Shown in pieces: positions 12,277 to 23,772 of a DNA stretch of 64,000 nucleotides. The translations under genes and the position numbers were made by a program. Position 1 is the first letter of the stretch; each line of letters opens with the position of its first letter. The notes beneath the pieces are model-generated. The model was not told the DNA's origin. It searched no databases and saw nothing but the letters and a program-made list of their open reading frames with translations. This stretch comes from Takakia lepidozioides (lineage: Eukaryota > Streptophyta > Takakiopsida > Takakiales > Takakiaceae), in the NCBI GenBank assembly GCA_030704615.1, contig CM060733.1, forward strand, positions 60,264,001-60,328,000. The letters run 5' to 3'.

Positions 12277-13852
12277 ATGGGAGTTCAAGTGATGAAGTCT
12301 GAATGTGGTCTGTTGTGTCGTTGTTTTGTAGAATATAGGAGTTGCAGGTTCCACCAAGAAGGTATGGAGGAGCCTAATGTTCAGCCTATAGCTGATATGG
12401 TGGAATATGTCCAGAGGATGTTGCGAGTCGGAGTTCCTTTCAAAAGAATTGCAGAGGCACTCAACATCACAGATCCTAGACAGCTCAAGAGGCTCTTAAC
12501 AAAGGCGCTGGGATACAAATTCAAGGTGTTCGATCTCTTCACAATTGAAGAATTGTCTGAGAAGATTCAGACACTCCTTCCAATTAGGGAGCATGGAGCA
12601 AATTGGGGGAAAAGGCATGTCAATGCCGCCCTTGCACAACTTGACGTTAGGGTCCCTCGGAGGAAGATTGCAAGATCGTTGCAGGTGTTGTCAGGTATGA
12701 GCCCCTCCTCTTAGATTTTCATTTTGAATCTGTATTGTCAATTCAAACTTGAATATCCGAGTCATGTTCGATATTAATTTTTCTCTCTCATGTTTGTCAG
12801 GTGCCCATTATGAAAGGCGACTTCGGGCATTGCTCTTGACCCGACGGCAATACAATGTCACTGTGCCCATGGCACTTTGGCATATTGACTATGAGTTTGT
12901 GTTGCATTTAGCAAGTTTCAATCTTTTGCTTTCATGTGTATTGTTGGTTTTCTTTTTTTGGGGAGGGGGGCAGAGGATTTCATATCATATTTCAAGGTCT
13001 GTAGGTCTGTGATAATTTGTTGGTGTTTTTACAGCCTATGACAAGCTATCAATGTACGGATTGCGAGTTCATGGCGGTATTGACGGCGCATCTCATTATG
13101 TGGTGTATGCAAGAGTAGCTTCGGATAAACAACAGGAGACTATTTTTGAGCCGTTCAGAGCAGCTGCAAATAGGTTTGGGGCCTCTTTACGAGTGCGTTC
13201 TGATTTTGCATCAGAGCATGCCCTTATTCGCAGATTCATGGAGGAGGCATGGCCACATATGCCTAATGTCTTTCTTGTTGGTGCTCTGTTCATAATCAGG
13301 TACAATATCAGAAAATTGGCCAACTCTTTCTATGTCTTTGCCTTTCCAACGGGTTTTCAATTATATGTTGGGTTCCATGTGATGTTTGACCCTGCCTTGA
13401 AGGTCTTGTCATTTACATTTCTTGTTGTTTGTTTAAAATCTCGAAGGGGAATGTGTGTAGAGAATCGAGCACTGGTGGAGACTTCTTTGTCCTATAAAAA
13501 TTGTTTTCAGAAGTTGGTTGCTCAAGGCTTGTACATCCCCGACGATCCTTATCAAAGGGCATCTTTTGTTGCTGTCTACCTGCCTATACTGCAACATGCT
13601 GTGGATGAGTATGAGATTATATCAGTATATATATATATGAGAAGGATATACCCAGACAAGAATCTGATGCGTGAAGAATTCCACTCGGATGTTGAGACAG
13701 CACCCACTTCTTTGGAGGCGAGGCTAGGGATGAGAAAATCCCTCGAAAACCTCACTGCTAATATCAAGAAGGTTATCTTTTCTGCAAAAAGTGCTATGGA
13801 AGTAACTGACTTCCTAAAACAATGCAACTTCCAAGGAATTGAGTCACAATAG
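12277..13852 (+). CDS. Integrase-like transposase gene (rve-type DDE core), spliced
   Basis: At least three coding blocks with introns make up an integrase-core protein of the kind found as single genes in many eukaryotes. Block 1 (12277-12675) is helical and helix-turn-helix-like (MLRVGVPFKRIAEALNI). Block 2 (after the acceptor near 12801) has RRLRALLLTRRQYNVT and MALWHIDYEF, with the first catalytic Asp. Block 3 starts at 13035 and has YGLRVHGGIDGASHYVVYAR, then VRSDFASEHALIRRFMEEAW with the second Asp. After an unspliced segment near 13303-13465 comes the family's C-terminal block (LVAQGLYIPDDPYQRASFVA) ending at 13852. The expected catalytic Glu should fall near 13460-13480 (VENRALVE); its exact position depends on splicing. 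The gene lies within the 10 kb inverted-repeat block and could be its transposase. A domesticated copy is the alternative. Confidence 0.65.
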
Positions 13853-14162
13853 GAAGACTACTTCAAAGCGTGTATTTGTCGAATATCCTATGCAGAATGT
13901 TCTCGACTGGCCATATTCATTACCGGGCTGGAATACTTTGCAAGGCAAGTGAGTAAGTGTGAGGCCCCTAAACCGCAACGATGAGCCTCTTATTCAATCT
14001 TCAACCTCCTTCTCTATTTTGTATCTCCCTCCCTATCATGACGAGGATGCCATGTACACTAAACTGTGTTTGGTAATTTTAGACAGGTCGTTTGGCCTTA
14101 TGGGCTAGGCTTGCTGCCCACAACACTTGGAACAGGATTGACGTTTTCATTAAGGTTTTTAC

Positions 14163-14495
14163 TCAGAGAGGTACAAATAGCACGAAAACGATAAATTTGA
14201 ATAGTTTAGTTACACAAACTTGACAGAAATCTTTAATATCAATATTGTTGAAGTAGGGGTCATCAACGGTGTCAACTTCATCCTTCGTCCATATCCCCTG
14301 ATAGTTTCTCCTTAACTTCTCTAACAACTCCACAACTGGGTTAAAGGTAGGCACGAGTGTTGGTGCTGCAGCAGGAGCTTGGGTGGACTTCCCAGCTCCT
14401 GTTCCACTTGACATCCTACTACTACTTGCTGTCAGGTCCGAACACCTTACCATTGAAGCTAAACTCGCTTGGTTCCAATGACTCCCAATGGTCAT
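14163..14495 (-). mobile_element. Gag relic related to the 48-55 kb Ty3/gypsy element
   Basis: The minus-strand frame reads VPTFNPVVELLEKLRRNYQG near 14280-14350. At 48.63-48.70 kb on the plus strand the second gypsy element encodes nearly the same peptide (VPAFNPVVEFFEELR followed, in another frame, by RNYQG). A Thr/Ala/Pro-rich lead-in precedes the match in both places. Only this gag piece is present. It is an old fragment inside the inverted-repeat block. Confidence 0.6.
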
Positions 14496-15483
14496 TCAAA
14501 CAGTCTGCATAGCGGTGGACATATGAATGTAATGCCTGCAATCCCAGCCAATTTATCACCACCCGCAAGCATGGTTGACTGCTCCTCCACATTTTAACTT
14601 CTGGAGCTTTACTCTTTTTTGTATGTCATTCATCCTGTATATCACCACTTCAATGTTTGACTATTCATATGTGGGGATCATGATATCAACAACATCACAA
14701 AGGCTGAGCTATGGCTGAAACACACCTGATCTTCAACCATGGACCCTGAGATAGACCCAATAGCCCAGCAAAGTGTATTCAGATTATTCCACGCCCACCC
14801 CTCACCATTCGGCTGTTTGTTTAACTTTTTCAACATCTGTCACATGAGCAAGGTGTGGAGCAATGCATTAGACCTGTAACTGGTGTGCAAAAGGATGGGA
14901 AGCCATCTACCAGTTTAACTAGCTTATGTATTTTTTTTTTTAATTGGTCTATAAATGAGCACCGTCTGTGTGGGTAGTTATTGTCGGCAATGCAGCTGAT
15001 AGAAAAGAGGTCATGGCCTTGGTAAGTTTAGAACTTTTTGAGTCTCCCCTGTAAATGACGTGTTTGGAGGTGAATGTTTCAGTGCATTTCCAAGACACAT
15101 ATAGGTGAAATGGTAGTGTATAATTTCCGGAGATTACATGGGGGGCACATTGAGCACAACATAGGTAAGCAGAAATGAGGATAGTGGTCTGTTGCTTATC
15201 TGGTCTGCAATGTTCAGCCCGCCATGAACAACGAGTCTCCAGATTGGGCGTGATCAATATTCGAGCATGTCGGCTGGTGTTCGCAGCATTGCGGCTTGCC
15301 TTGCGTAAAAGCACCATTGTGCGACAACTGATGAAGTGTGGCCTCCTGGACGGATTCAGAATAAGATAAGCTTTCTGGTACTCCGAAGCTTCTTTCATGC
15401 TGATATCGTGTGGCAACGGCAGCCCAAGAAACCGCATCTGTTGCGAGATTCAGTGAAAGTAGGGTGCCAGCTCCTTGAGCATA

Positions 15484-17000
15484 CTAGCTGGTGCCAGATG
15501 CAGGCCTAAAAATGCTGAGATGACCAGGTCTTTTGAAGATGTTGGTGAGCCGGGGGGTTTTGGTTTTTGAATTGTTGCTCGATGAGGAAGAAACGTGAGC
15601 TGCTGTTGCTGTTTGTGCAACATCCACCCAGCTATCGCCTGACCCCTCCAGTTTGTCAGATGATTGCCTTGAACGACCACTTTCCACAGGGACATTCCTC
15701 TGAGCAACAGTGTTTGGTGGGCTCTTTGGCAGCAAATGCCTCCTCAAAGATGGTGCTCCAATGCTTGTTGTCGGTGGGACATCGAGTACCACCTCTGACT
15801 GGCCAACTTGTTGATTAACTGGAGTGATGGAAGGTGGGAGCTGGGAGCTTTTACTCAATGGGCGGTAAGTCGGGAGCTGGAACAGTTGTAGGGTCGAGCA
15901 GCCGGGGCTCTTGCGCATCAGTGACGAAGTATGGAAGTACAGAGTCAGGTTGCCCGACGTAGCAGAACCCTGCGCGGGCTCATCAGCTGGGACGGGAGCA
16001 CCTTGAATGTAAGTGTGGGACCATTGTAGAGCAAAAAAGGTGGTCTCCATCAGCAGCCACTTCGGTGTCGTGTAGTGGTAGAGAATTGACACGGCCACTG
16101 TCGAGGTAGGGGACTCCGACGCATTTCGGACAACGGCATCATCTCGGATGGCAGCCGGGGTGGGCTTGGGGTTTCTTCGAGTCTCACAAATCGAAGCTGT
16201 AGAGATCCTGTAAAATTCCAAAATCGCCTTGATGGCTTCTTCAGCAGACCAAGGTCGCGGGGGGCCTTTCCTTCCTCCCTGTTCTTAAACAAGCTGTGAA
16301 GCATGGAGCTTAGAGGCATCTCTTGGGAAGCAACAAGGTGCAAAATTTGCCTTGACACACACACCTTACTATGACAGCATGGCCAATCCAATGAGGACGG
16401 GTTGTAAAGATTGCCCTGGTGCGCAATCGTGATAGGCAGGAGCTGTTCAACAGTGAAGATGAGCACCATATAATAAATCAGCTTGCAAAGCCAAACCAAG
16501 GAGCCCATGTTCAGAGTTGGGGGAAGACACCTCTGGATAGTCCAGCGCCCTCCAGAACGAGTAGTGGCTCGGGTAGTATGCCAAGTGGTCAAGCACGCTG
16601 AGACAACAAGTTCACGAAGTGCTCGACTTAAATGACCATAGAGCCACCAACAAGTGAACTTTAAGACCTTAACGAAGCACAGTAATGCAGATAAGATATG
16701 AGTACGCATCATGAGATCGTGCATCAAACCTGGAGCTGAAAGTGCAGCATGCGAAGGAGTGTTGACATGATACGGAAGAGGCCGATGATGCGGTACTAAG
16801 ACTCCAGAGCCTAAGTCATGCTTGGGGGCAGTGCTCGGATCAGATGATGTGAGAGTTTCCCAGCCCTCGCCTTCCGCAGATGGGGGATCAGGCAGCCTGC
16901 AAGTCGTCTTGCGATCACATTGGTGCCAAGGGTGTATGCTGAGTTTCCAGGAACTGCAGTGTGGTGCCGTGAGCCATGTCATGACACAGTGTAAAGAATC
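15484..17000 (-). pseudogene. Unidentified gene on two frames joined by one frameshift
   Basis: Two long minus-strand frames follow each other. The upstream one (from about 16980 down to 16290) includes SLVWLCKLIYYMVLIFTVEQ, and MPLSSMLHSLFKN. The downstream one (about 16290 to 15484) continues with SAEEAIKAILEFYRISTA, YHYTTPKWLLMETTFFALQW, and ends in a Ser/Pro-rich tail. The natural-looking protein changes frame near 16285, so a single-base indel or a very short intron separates them. I do not recognise the family. The hydrophobic stretch around IYYMVLIFTVEQLLPITI could be a membrane segment or a buried helix. It could be a captured host gene or a transposon-borne protein, because it sits inside the inverted-repeat block. 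Confidence 0.5.
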
Positions 17001-17615
17001 AGAAAAATAAATGGCTACAGCCGATCAAAGTGAATGGGGCTATTTAATAAAGGGGGGGCACACGGAGGCCAACATCCTCTCCATTCCATCCATTTCCTGG
17101 GCATCCATTTCCAGGGGATCGGATGGTGGGCTTGGTGATGCCATGTTCACACACCACCCCAAGTCAACATCCGTAGCAAAGGCACAACCCGGGCAAGGTA
17201 TTGTGGAGGTCAGTGCAAGCTATCCATCATGAACATGCTGATGTAACACTTGCACAAGGCAGAAACAAAGGTTGCTTTACCTGGAGGCCCAGAGGAGTAG
17301 GTGGAGCCGGAGACTCCATGTTGCATTCAGATTGGAAGAGATCACACACCAGAGAATTTCAGAGAATTCCAGGCAAACCTACATATCACACAATATCATT
17401 ACAGTTATGAATTATAGTGACATTACTACAAAGCGCCTTATGACCTTTTAATTTCAAAACCATGACGTGAGACGGTGTGGTAATCACTTTTCACAATCAA
17501 ATGTACATACTCATATTATGTTGCCTGAAAGAATCCATAAGGCAATAATTAACGGTGCCACACAACCCAGGAAGTACACATATAAAATAAGAGTTCCGAG
17601 TTGAAATTGTTGCAC

Positions 17616-18262
17616 CTTGAAGACCTCCATGTCATCAACATATGACATCCCAATTGGGTACTCAAGTCCCATTAACAGAACTGCCTGGTTGTCTTGAGTG
17701 GTCTCCAAGACACCTATGTGTGACTGCCATCCCAAACCCTCCACTCAGGGTCAAGCAGAGGGTGACTCCCATCCCCCTCCAACCCCTCTAAAACATTATG
17801 GAGAGAATGGAGTAAAACATGAAAAGCCAAAGTCACAATTGGAAAGAGGTAAACAAAATGACAGAGAGAAGACAGGGGCAGAACAGGACAGCCTGAATAA
17901 AAAAGGGAGGGTGCACCGTTAGTCCAGAGAGGGACCAGCCTCAACAAATCCATCCTCACTCTCAAGACAACCAGGAGCAACCTGGGTGATGCGGCACCTT
18001 ACCTTAAAGAAAGAGGTGAAGAACAACGCCAAATTTTGAATGAAAGCCTGCAAAGAAACAGCAGGTAAGAATCCATCTTCCAGTCATCATCAGAAGTTTG
18101 GTTTCTCACAAATAGCTATGGTGGCATGAACTGCTGGCAGATCTGTGTCACATGCTAAGAATGTCAGACACAAAAAAGGTTGCTCAAAAGGCAATGTACC
18201 TGGTCCTCATCAGAGCCACTTGCATATGCATCTGGGACATGGGTGCCAGGTGGCAAAATTAT
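17616..18262 (-). pseudogene. XPO1: Exportin-1 (CRM1) fragment, three clean exons
   Basis: Three minus-strand exons join in phase 0: 18262-18200 (21 codons, ILPPGTHVPDAYASGSDEDQ), 18047-18003 (15 codons, AFIQNLALFFTSFFK) and 17723-17616 (36 codons, containing LLMGLEYPIGMSYVDDMEVF). Together they match the central HEAT-repeat region of exportin-1, the nuclear export receptor for leucine-rich signals. Splice sites are intact, but otherwise invariant positions differ: the usual GLEYLINISYVDDTEVFK reads GLEYPIGMSYVDDMEVFK here. No preceding or following exportin exon was found nearby. A full gene has about 1070 residues, so this is a captured fragment. Confidence 0.8.
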
Positions 18263-18479
18263 CTGCACAGTCATTTCGGAGATACCACTCTTAGCTATGA
18301 AGACGCATCCATACCAGCACAAGACTAGACATTTGCAACTAGCGACTATTGCAAATCCCATCATATAAACCAGGCAGCTTTGAATGGTATAGCACAAGAC
18401 AATAGAGAGAAAGGACAGATCCCTCTCTCTCCCTCTCTCTGTCCCTTGGGCTTCCTGTAAACACAGTAAATGTCTTTTT

Positions 18480-19127
18480 TTCCTTCTCTCCTCTCTCTCC
18501 CTGCTTACTCTCTTAGTTCCATAGGACATTGGGCCACCCTGGGCATGTAAAGTTTCTCTTTCTCTTGCATCTCTCCCGTAGGCATCAGTGGACATTATAA
18601 CTTCCTGTTTCACGGTCTTAAGGGCCCTCTCAGCCTCCATGCTCTCTGCAAGCCAGATTGGTCCATCAACCAAATGTGAAGACCATTGCTGAAGGATGGA
18701 GAAACGGTATTCACAGGCAAAGGTTCGATGGGCAGAACTGAGCCTTAATGAAAAATGACTTCTCATTACAAACCAGTTTTGTAGTGTTGGGGCATCCTAC
18801 CCAAATACAGTTGCAAACTTACCGCGACGGAGTGCAAGCCCTGGCTTAATAACGTTCATGCAAGGTAGTGATGGGATCTTTCTGAAACAACACCATGCCC
18901 AAAATTGAGATGCTGATCAAACTTTTCGACAAGGCTTGCCCAACAGTGTTTGAGATGAACGTGGTAGACACCACTGGAGATTCTGATGGCATCCTGGATG
19001 TGTGCTGATCAGCCCAGAACCCAGCCCAAAACCAATGGTGCTCCCTTCGCAATGCTGATTTTAGAGGCTCATCCAGTGTTGGTTGGCTAAGGTCATAACT
19101 CTTTGCTTTCTCGAGCTCCTTTGCCAA
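18480..19127 (-). pseudogene. Exon fragments of an unidentified gene beside the right inverted repeat
   Basis: The first block (about 19112-18895) reads KELEKAKSYDLSQPTLDEPL, then HHWFWAGFWADQHTSR, and ends with a hydrophobic stretch (ALSKSLISISILGMVL). A short block at 18880-18820 may encode MNVIKPGLALRRG before a GTAAGT donor. A third block (about 18740-18560) reads WSSHLVDGPIWLAESMEAER and IMSTDAYGRDARERE. All are on the same strand as the exportin exons that follow, but they are not part of exportin as far as I can tell. No ATG fits the start; the first block runs into the inverted repeat, so the gene looks truncated. Confidence 0.45.
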
Positions 19128-19486
19128 CAGATCGCCAGAGCAAAACTCCCGCCTTGAGAGAAAACGCCCGCCTTGAGAGAGAGGACGTGAGAGAGAGACG
19201 TGCTGCGAATCCCTAAACAGGCTTCATGTCCGGGCAGTTTTACCCGGTTATCGAAAATATCAAAAACATACTATGCGTATGTAGTAGTATATGACGTGTA
19301 TATTACGATATACATTCCTTATAATATACCTGGTACCCCAGGCATGTAGCATGGGGTTAGTTACCCCTTGCCTTTTACTACCCCGGGGTATTTTTACCCC
19401 GTGCTTTTCAATAGCCCATGCCCTCTTGCCCGTGCCACAAAATCTTTTGGAATAAAACCCGGGGGTATTGGAATCTTTCAAGGGGT
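19040..19486 (-). repeat. Right arm of the long inverted repeat
   Basis: Reverse complement of 9264-9705. It contains the same CCCCGGGG core, AT-rich middle and CTCTCTCTCACGTCCTCTCTC track. Here a GGCGGG-containing unit is duplicated (AAGGCGGGCGTTTTCTCTC AAGGCGGGAG), absent from the left arm. The inner end runs into the exon at 19.03-19.12 kb, which is intact here and decayed in the left arm, so this side is the better preserved. Confidence 0.85.
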
Positions 19487-20640
19487 CGGGTCCACTTCGC
19501 AGTCTCCACAACGTTCCGTTTCGCGGCCTACCCTTCCCTCTCGACTCCCCGTCTATCTCTTATTTTTTTCCTTTATTTTAACCCTAGTCAGGCACATGTG
19601 CAAGGCTCTTTTTTTTGGCTTGTTCTTCTTTGCATGCAGAAGAGCAGTGTATGCGCTTTAGCATTGATTGGTCTTGGACTTATTGGCACTATCTAGTAGT
19701 CCTCCAGTCGGCAGAACGACTCTGTCTTTGTCTTCTGTCACATAGTTTTTTTCCAGGGGTTCACACAGCCTCCCATGGGCTCATAAAGCCAATTATATTA
19801 GGCAGCACACCGGTAGAGCACTCGTTCTTCTTACGGAATATCCGGGAAGCATCCTCAGTGAGGAACTTCAGTTATCATGCATGGCTCTCATGCGATATGC
19901 CTTATGGCAGCCTCAAGGGTTTTAATTTTTTTCCCTTCAATAATTCAGCAATAAAGTTAGCAACCAGGGCCAAGTCCCCTGTTCTCTTAAAAAAAAAATT
20001 AAAAAAAAGAAAAGAAAAAAGAAAAGAAAAAAGTAAACAGGATTAGTTAGTGGGCATTTCATTAAGGCCCGGCAAAGTAGAATTTTCAAATCTCTTCCGT
20101 TTCGTGATAAAGCTTCCAAGAAGAGAAGTATACAGTTGCGATCAACATGCGGCTGTAGACGAGTGATGCTTTCCAGTAACAAATTTCATGGACACAATAT
20201 ACAAAGGCTCTAGATTCCTCATGTGCAATCCACAATTGCATTCCTGCGGCAAGCCCTGCATCTCTTTTAGCTGTAAGTAATGAGAGCTACAAGAACGAGC
20301 CTTCCAGGGACCACCTCTCACCTCTCTGCATCGAGATCAGACTTCGAGAAAGACTGTAGTACTGAAGAAACCGCTATACTGATAGGTCTACTTGCTTCGC
20401 TTGGCAGCACGTTTTCTATGGCCCTTTTTGGGTGGGCCCTTGCCCCGCCACTTCAATCTTTCCAGCTTCACCAAACGTCTGCCAGATCCAATGCACACAC
20501 GACTGTCAGGCTCAACCTCACCCGCCTAAAAATCAGTCATCTTTGTCTTCATTTGCAGACCGTGCTAAGTGCTAGCCTTCTGGCAAGATTACTTATCAAG
20601 GCAAAGTACCATACAAGGTGTTACACAATGTCAGATGCCT
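19487..20640. other. Stretch with low-complexity A-rich tract, no clear gene
   Basis: Short frames only. An AAAAAGAAAAG low-complexity tract lies at 19988-20033. Nothing else could be assigned. Confidence 0.5.
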
Positions 20641-20969
20641 AAGCATTTTCAATTGAAGCTATTGCAAAGGACATCATTGGATTACTGGTAAGTGCTCAGG
20701 GAACTGCACCGCAAGCAATGTTTGCTTCTACCATGGCTAAGGTGCAAAATCAGCAAGGACAGCAGCACCAGTCTCTCGTGCAACAAGGAATTTCTACCAC
20801 AAGTTCAGCAACCCGTCTATCCTCTTCCACTCCAGATTCCCCTTCTTCAGGTCCTATTCCATTATCACCCCTCCTGCCAGCAGTGTCTAAGTCTTCAGGG
20901 TCAGGTGCATCAAAGTCAGGGGCTTTTGTCAAGGGGTCCTTCTCACAAAAATCATCAGGGAATATGTAG
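20641..20969 (+). CDS. Candidate last exon of an unidentified gene, Gln/Ser-rich tail
   Basis: An open frame reads FSIEAIAKDIIGLLVSAQGT, then AMFASTMAKVQNQQGQQHQS and a Ser/Pro-rich end, stopping at 20969. An AG acceptor-like site precedes it near 20643. The first part looks like an amphipathic helix and the rest like a disordered tail. No partner exon upstream could be joined, so function and gene limits are unknown. Confidence 0.35.
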
Positions 20970-21429
20970 GCAAGAAATCCTCCTCGATGTTTCCTCTTCT
21001 TGGCCTATCCCATCTTGGCTCTTTATGATGATGTTGTGACATCACTCTGTCATGCAATGGTTGTCAGTCTGTTTTCCTGCACATGTGAGACCCCTAATTG
21101 GCATGACAATCCTTCTTTGTAGCACTACATACATCTGATCAGTCTCCTGAATTTTTCAAGATGTAGAATACAGGATGACCTTCCTCCCTTCTGATGAAGG
21201 CCAAATTCATCACTCGTGATGTTCATCTATGTGAGCATTGGCTTTGTTAGGTGTATGAAAATTTTGGTCTGCAGAATCGGAGGGACTTCACTCTAAATTT
21301 TTGTCTGTACCAGCTAAAATGTGTCTCTTAAAATACTTAAGAATCTGGGCTTATTCATGTAGATCGCATTCTATGCAGCATCCAATGCTTTCCTCATTTT
21401 CAAGTGAAACCCTGTATCCATAGTGGAAT

Positions 21430-21852
21430 TGAGGGCAAAAAAATGGCATTTTTTGTTTATACGCTCCTCTCATTGCTAGCGTTTAGCTTGAACATCTGAC
21501 TGAGATGCTCTTTGCCATAATGGAGGGATGCATAATTCCCCAGCTTGCCACAAGCCACATGGTGTGGAAAGCAAAATCAATTTCAAACTAAACACCTTAT
21601 ATATCAGACCTGCATTTCCCCTTTATTTTGCTTCAGCTTCAGGGATTGCATGTTCTCTGGCCTTTTATCTACATAACATCGTACGAAGAGTGAATTCAAC
21701 AGTTTACACATTTGACAAGAAGAGGGAAAGTCCTCTTCCTTGGACTCTCAGTAGGGATCATGTGTCTTCAAGTCCCCAACTCTGACATCTGTGTATAAGT
21801 GGTATTTTATTATTGTCTTGTAAAGAGGTTTCTAGTGATTTTGGTATGGCTA
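21430..21852 (+). repeat. Segmental duplicate, left flank of the first gypsy element
   Basis: This stretch matches 37230-37640 in order and orientation, for example around GGAGGGATGCATAATTCCCC, ATCAATTTCAAACTA, AAGAGTGAATTCAA and GGATCATGTGTCTTC. The match breaks at about 21852, where the LTR begins, and resumes beyond the element near 30041 (against 37655 onward). Confidence 0.85.
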
Positions 21853-22378
21853 CGATTCCTTCTCACCTTCCTTTTCGACTTGGATGAATGGAGGAGGGAT
21901 GCGCTCCGGATGATTTAGGGATGGACGGAACCAGGATGAAGTCTGGCTGAACTTACGCCTTGCGCATGAGGATGAGCTGGCGACTTTATTAGGTGCTGTC
22001 TTATTCTAACATCTAGTTTAGGATTAGATTAGGATGGATCTGGGTGATCTGGCTTCTTTCTATGGCTATGCTGGAAGGGCATTTGGCTGGCCTATGTGTA
22101 AGTGCCACACGGCACTAGGATTAGATTGTGACCTAATACTATTTAAGCCTCACTGCCATGGCAGTGAGGGTGGTGGCTTTTGGGGTCTTACGCGAGTGTA
22201 CACTTGGTGTAACGGGGTGCTTGAGTGTGTTGATGAATGCGTTCTGGATGTTCAACTCTGTTGTATCCTCTTCGTGAGATTCCGTCTTCTCTGCCAGGCC
22301 CATCTATCGACTACATCCCCCCCTGATAGGATTAAGTCCGGTAGAGGAAGGGGAACAAAACCCATAGCGCCGGAATCA
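21853..22378 (+). repeat. 5' LTR of the first Ty3/gypsy element
   Basis: About 526 bp matching 29505-30029 with roughly 3-4 percent mismatches by eye. It ends in GGAATCA, and the match begins at GATTCC, giving a short imperfect inverted terminal motif. The sequence right after it (TGGTGGAGATGCGGGG) begins with TGG as expected for a tRNA primer-binding site. The exact 5' end is uncertain because flank and LTR share a few bases there. Confidence 0.85.
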
Positions 22379-22852
22379 TGGTGGAGATGCGGGGTAGCTA
22401 AAAATCGTTAGCAGAGAATTTGGCTCGCACGAAACACCTGAGAACAGGAGATTGCGTACGGGGGATCCTGTATGATTGAGGGGAGAGTAGGTGGCAAAAT
22501 GGCGGCTTGTATGTCATACATAGTGAGAGAGAGAGAGAGAGTTTGTCTGCTCAAGTTTTTTTGTGTTTTGAGAGTTTCATAAGTGAGCACTATGGCTTCC
22601 AGTTCTGAGTGTGGTTGGTTTGAGCTAGATCAATTTGAGGTCCTGCGCTTGAGATAGACCCAGGCGTTGGAATCTCGCTACATTTTGTGAGCTTGCACGC
22701 AACCTGTTACCTGAGCAGCTGGTGTTTATTGATTATCCGGAGGGAGAACCTATTCCACGGCCTGAGCTCCCGCTGGACACACCCTCAAAGTTCTGGGCCA
22801 AGACCTTTGAGGAAACTGCACGCAAAGAAACTTCCAGCCCATACACACTAAA

Positions 22853-23512
22853 GTGGAGCAGAGGGAGCAAAGCTGGCGCATTCGCGAGTCTCTTCAGGGA
22901 GCCTACACCGCGCGTCTTCTCCTCAAGCTCCATTCCAGAGAAGTCACTCTGCAGATTCCCCTTGCTAGTGCCAAGGAGCAGTTGGAGAGTGGTGAGAAAC
23001 TTAGTTGGGCTGTCTTGGGCATTCCACAATTATCCGTAAGACGTGAATTGGGTATAGAGCTTGAAAGCTTCCTACCTCCTGACGAGCCGAGCCCTCTACG
23101 ATTGTGGGAACTGGTTAAAGGGGGTACATCGATTCTGCTTGCTAATTTGAGGCCTCGAGTTCCACTAGCCCCTACCCGGGATCCCACTTGGGAAGAGCTC
23201 ATCACTGGTATTCCCGACTCAGATTTTCTTTTTTGTCCCAGTGATGTGTTGATCTTTCCGGGGGTGTGTTTTCGGCGTGAAACAGTAGGTGTCTACAAGG
23301 CCGAAACAGCCAAGGGATATCCTGCCCATACGCTGTTGGTGAAGGAAAAGGTGGTCCGCAACGTAGTGCGCGTAACTTTTTGGCTCAAGGGTGAAGAGGA
23401 GCTGTGGGCTTTCTTGGGAGAAGGAGTGTACCTGTTGCACAAGCATCACTTCATCACCTTTCACTGTGTGTCTGGGTGGGATTCGAAGCTCAGTGCCCCT
23501 TCGGACAGGTAG
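22853..23512 (+). CDS. Leader open frame between LTR and gag, unknown function
   Basis: The frame is open for 219 codons, the longest intact frame in the 5' part of the element. It starts Gln/Arg/Glu-rich and continues with PRVPLAPTRDPTWEELITGI, DSDFLFCPSDVLIFPGVCFR and a hydrophobic C-terminal part (GEGVYLLHKHHFITFHC). It does not look like a capsid, has no zinc knuckle, and no protease or polymerase motif. A related frame may begin upstream near 22722. It may be a gag N-terminal module or a captured host exon. Confidence 0.45.
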   Translation: MEQREQSWRIRESLQGAYTARLLLKLHSREVTLQIPLASAKEQLESGEKLSWAVLGIPQLSVRRELGIELESFLPPDEPSPLRLWELVKGGTSILLANLRPRVPLAPTRDPTWEELITGIPDSDFLFCPSDVLIFPGVCFRRETVGVYKAETAKGYPAHTLLVKEKVVRNVVRVTFWLKGEEELWAFLGEGVYLLHKHHFITFHCVSGWDSKLSAPSDR

Positions 23513-23772
23513 CCGTGTACTCCTTTTCTCATGCCTGTATTTACAAGATCCATGCTAGAGAGGGAAGCAGAAGACAAAGGACTAAGTGAGTTGGAAAAAC
23601 GTGCAGCGGAGGAGAGGGGAGAGAGAGACAACTAATGAAAGAAATAATACGGAAAGGGGAGAGTCGTCCGGAGATCACAAGGATCCGGCGACTGTGCCTC
23701 AACCCACATTTGATTTGGACGAGTTGTGTGAAGCCATGGGGGTGATTTCAAATTCCCCCCCCCCCCCCACTA

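Noticed and set aside
17511-17744. A membrane protein with a C-terminal hydrophobic helix
   Set aside because: The hydrophobic part is intron read-through after the exportin exon that ends at a GT donor at 17615.
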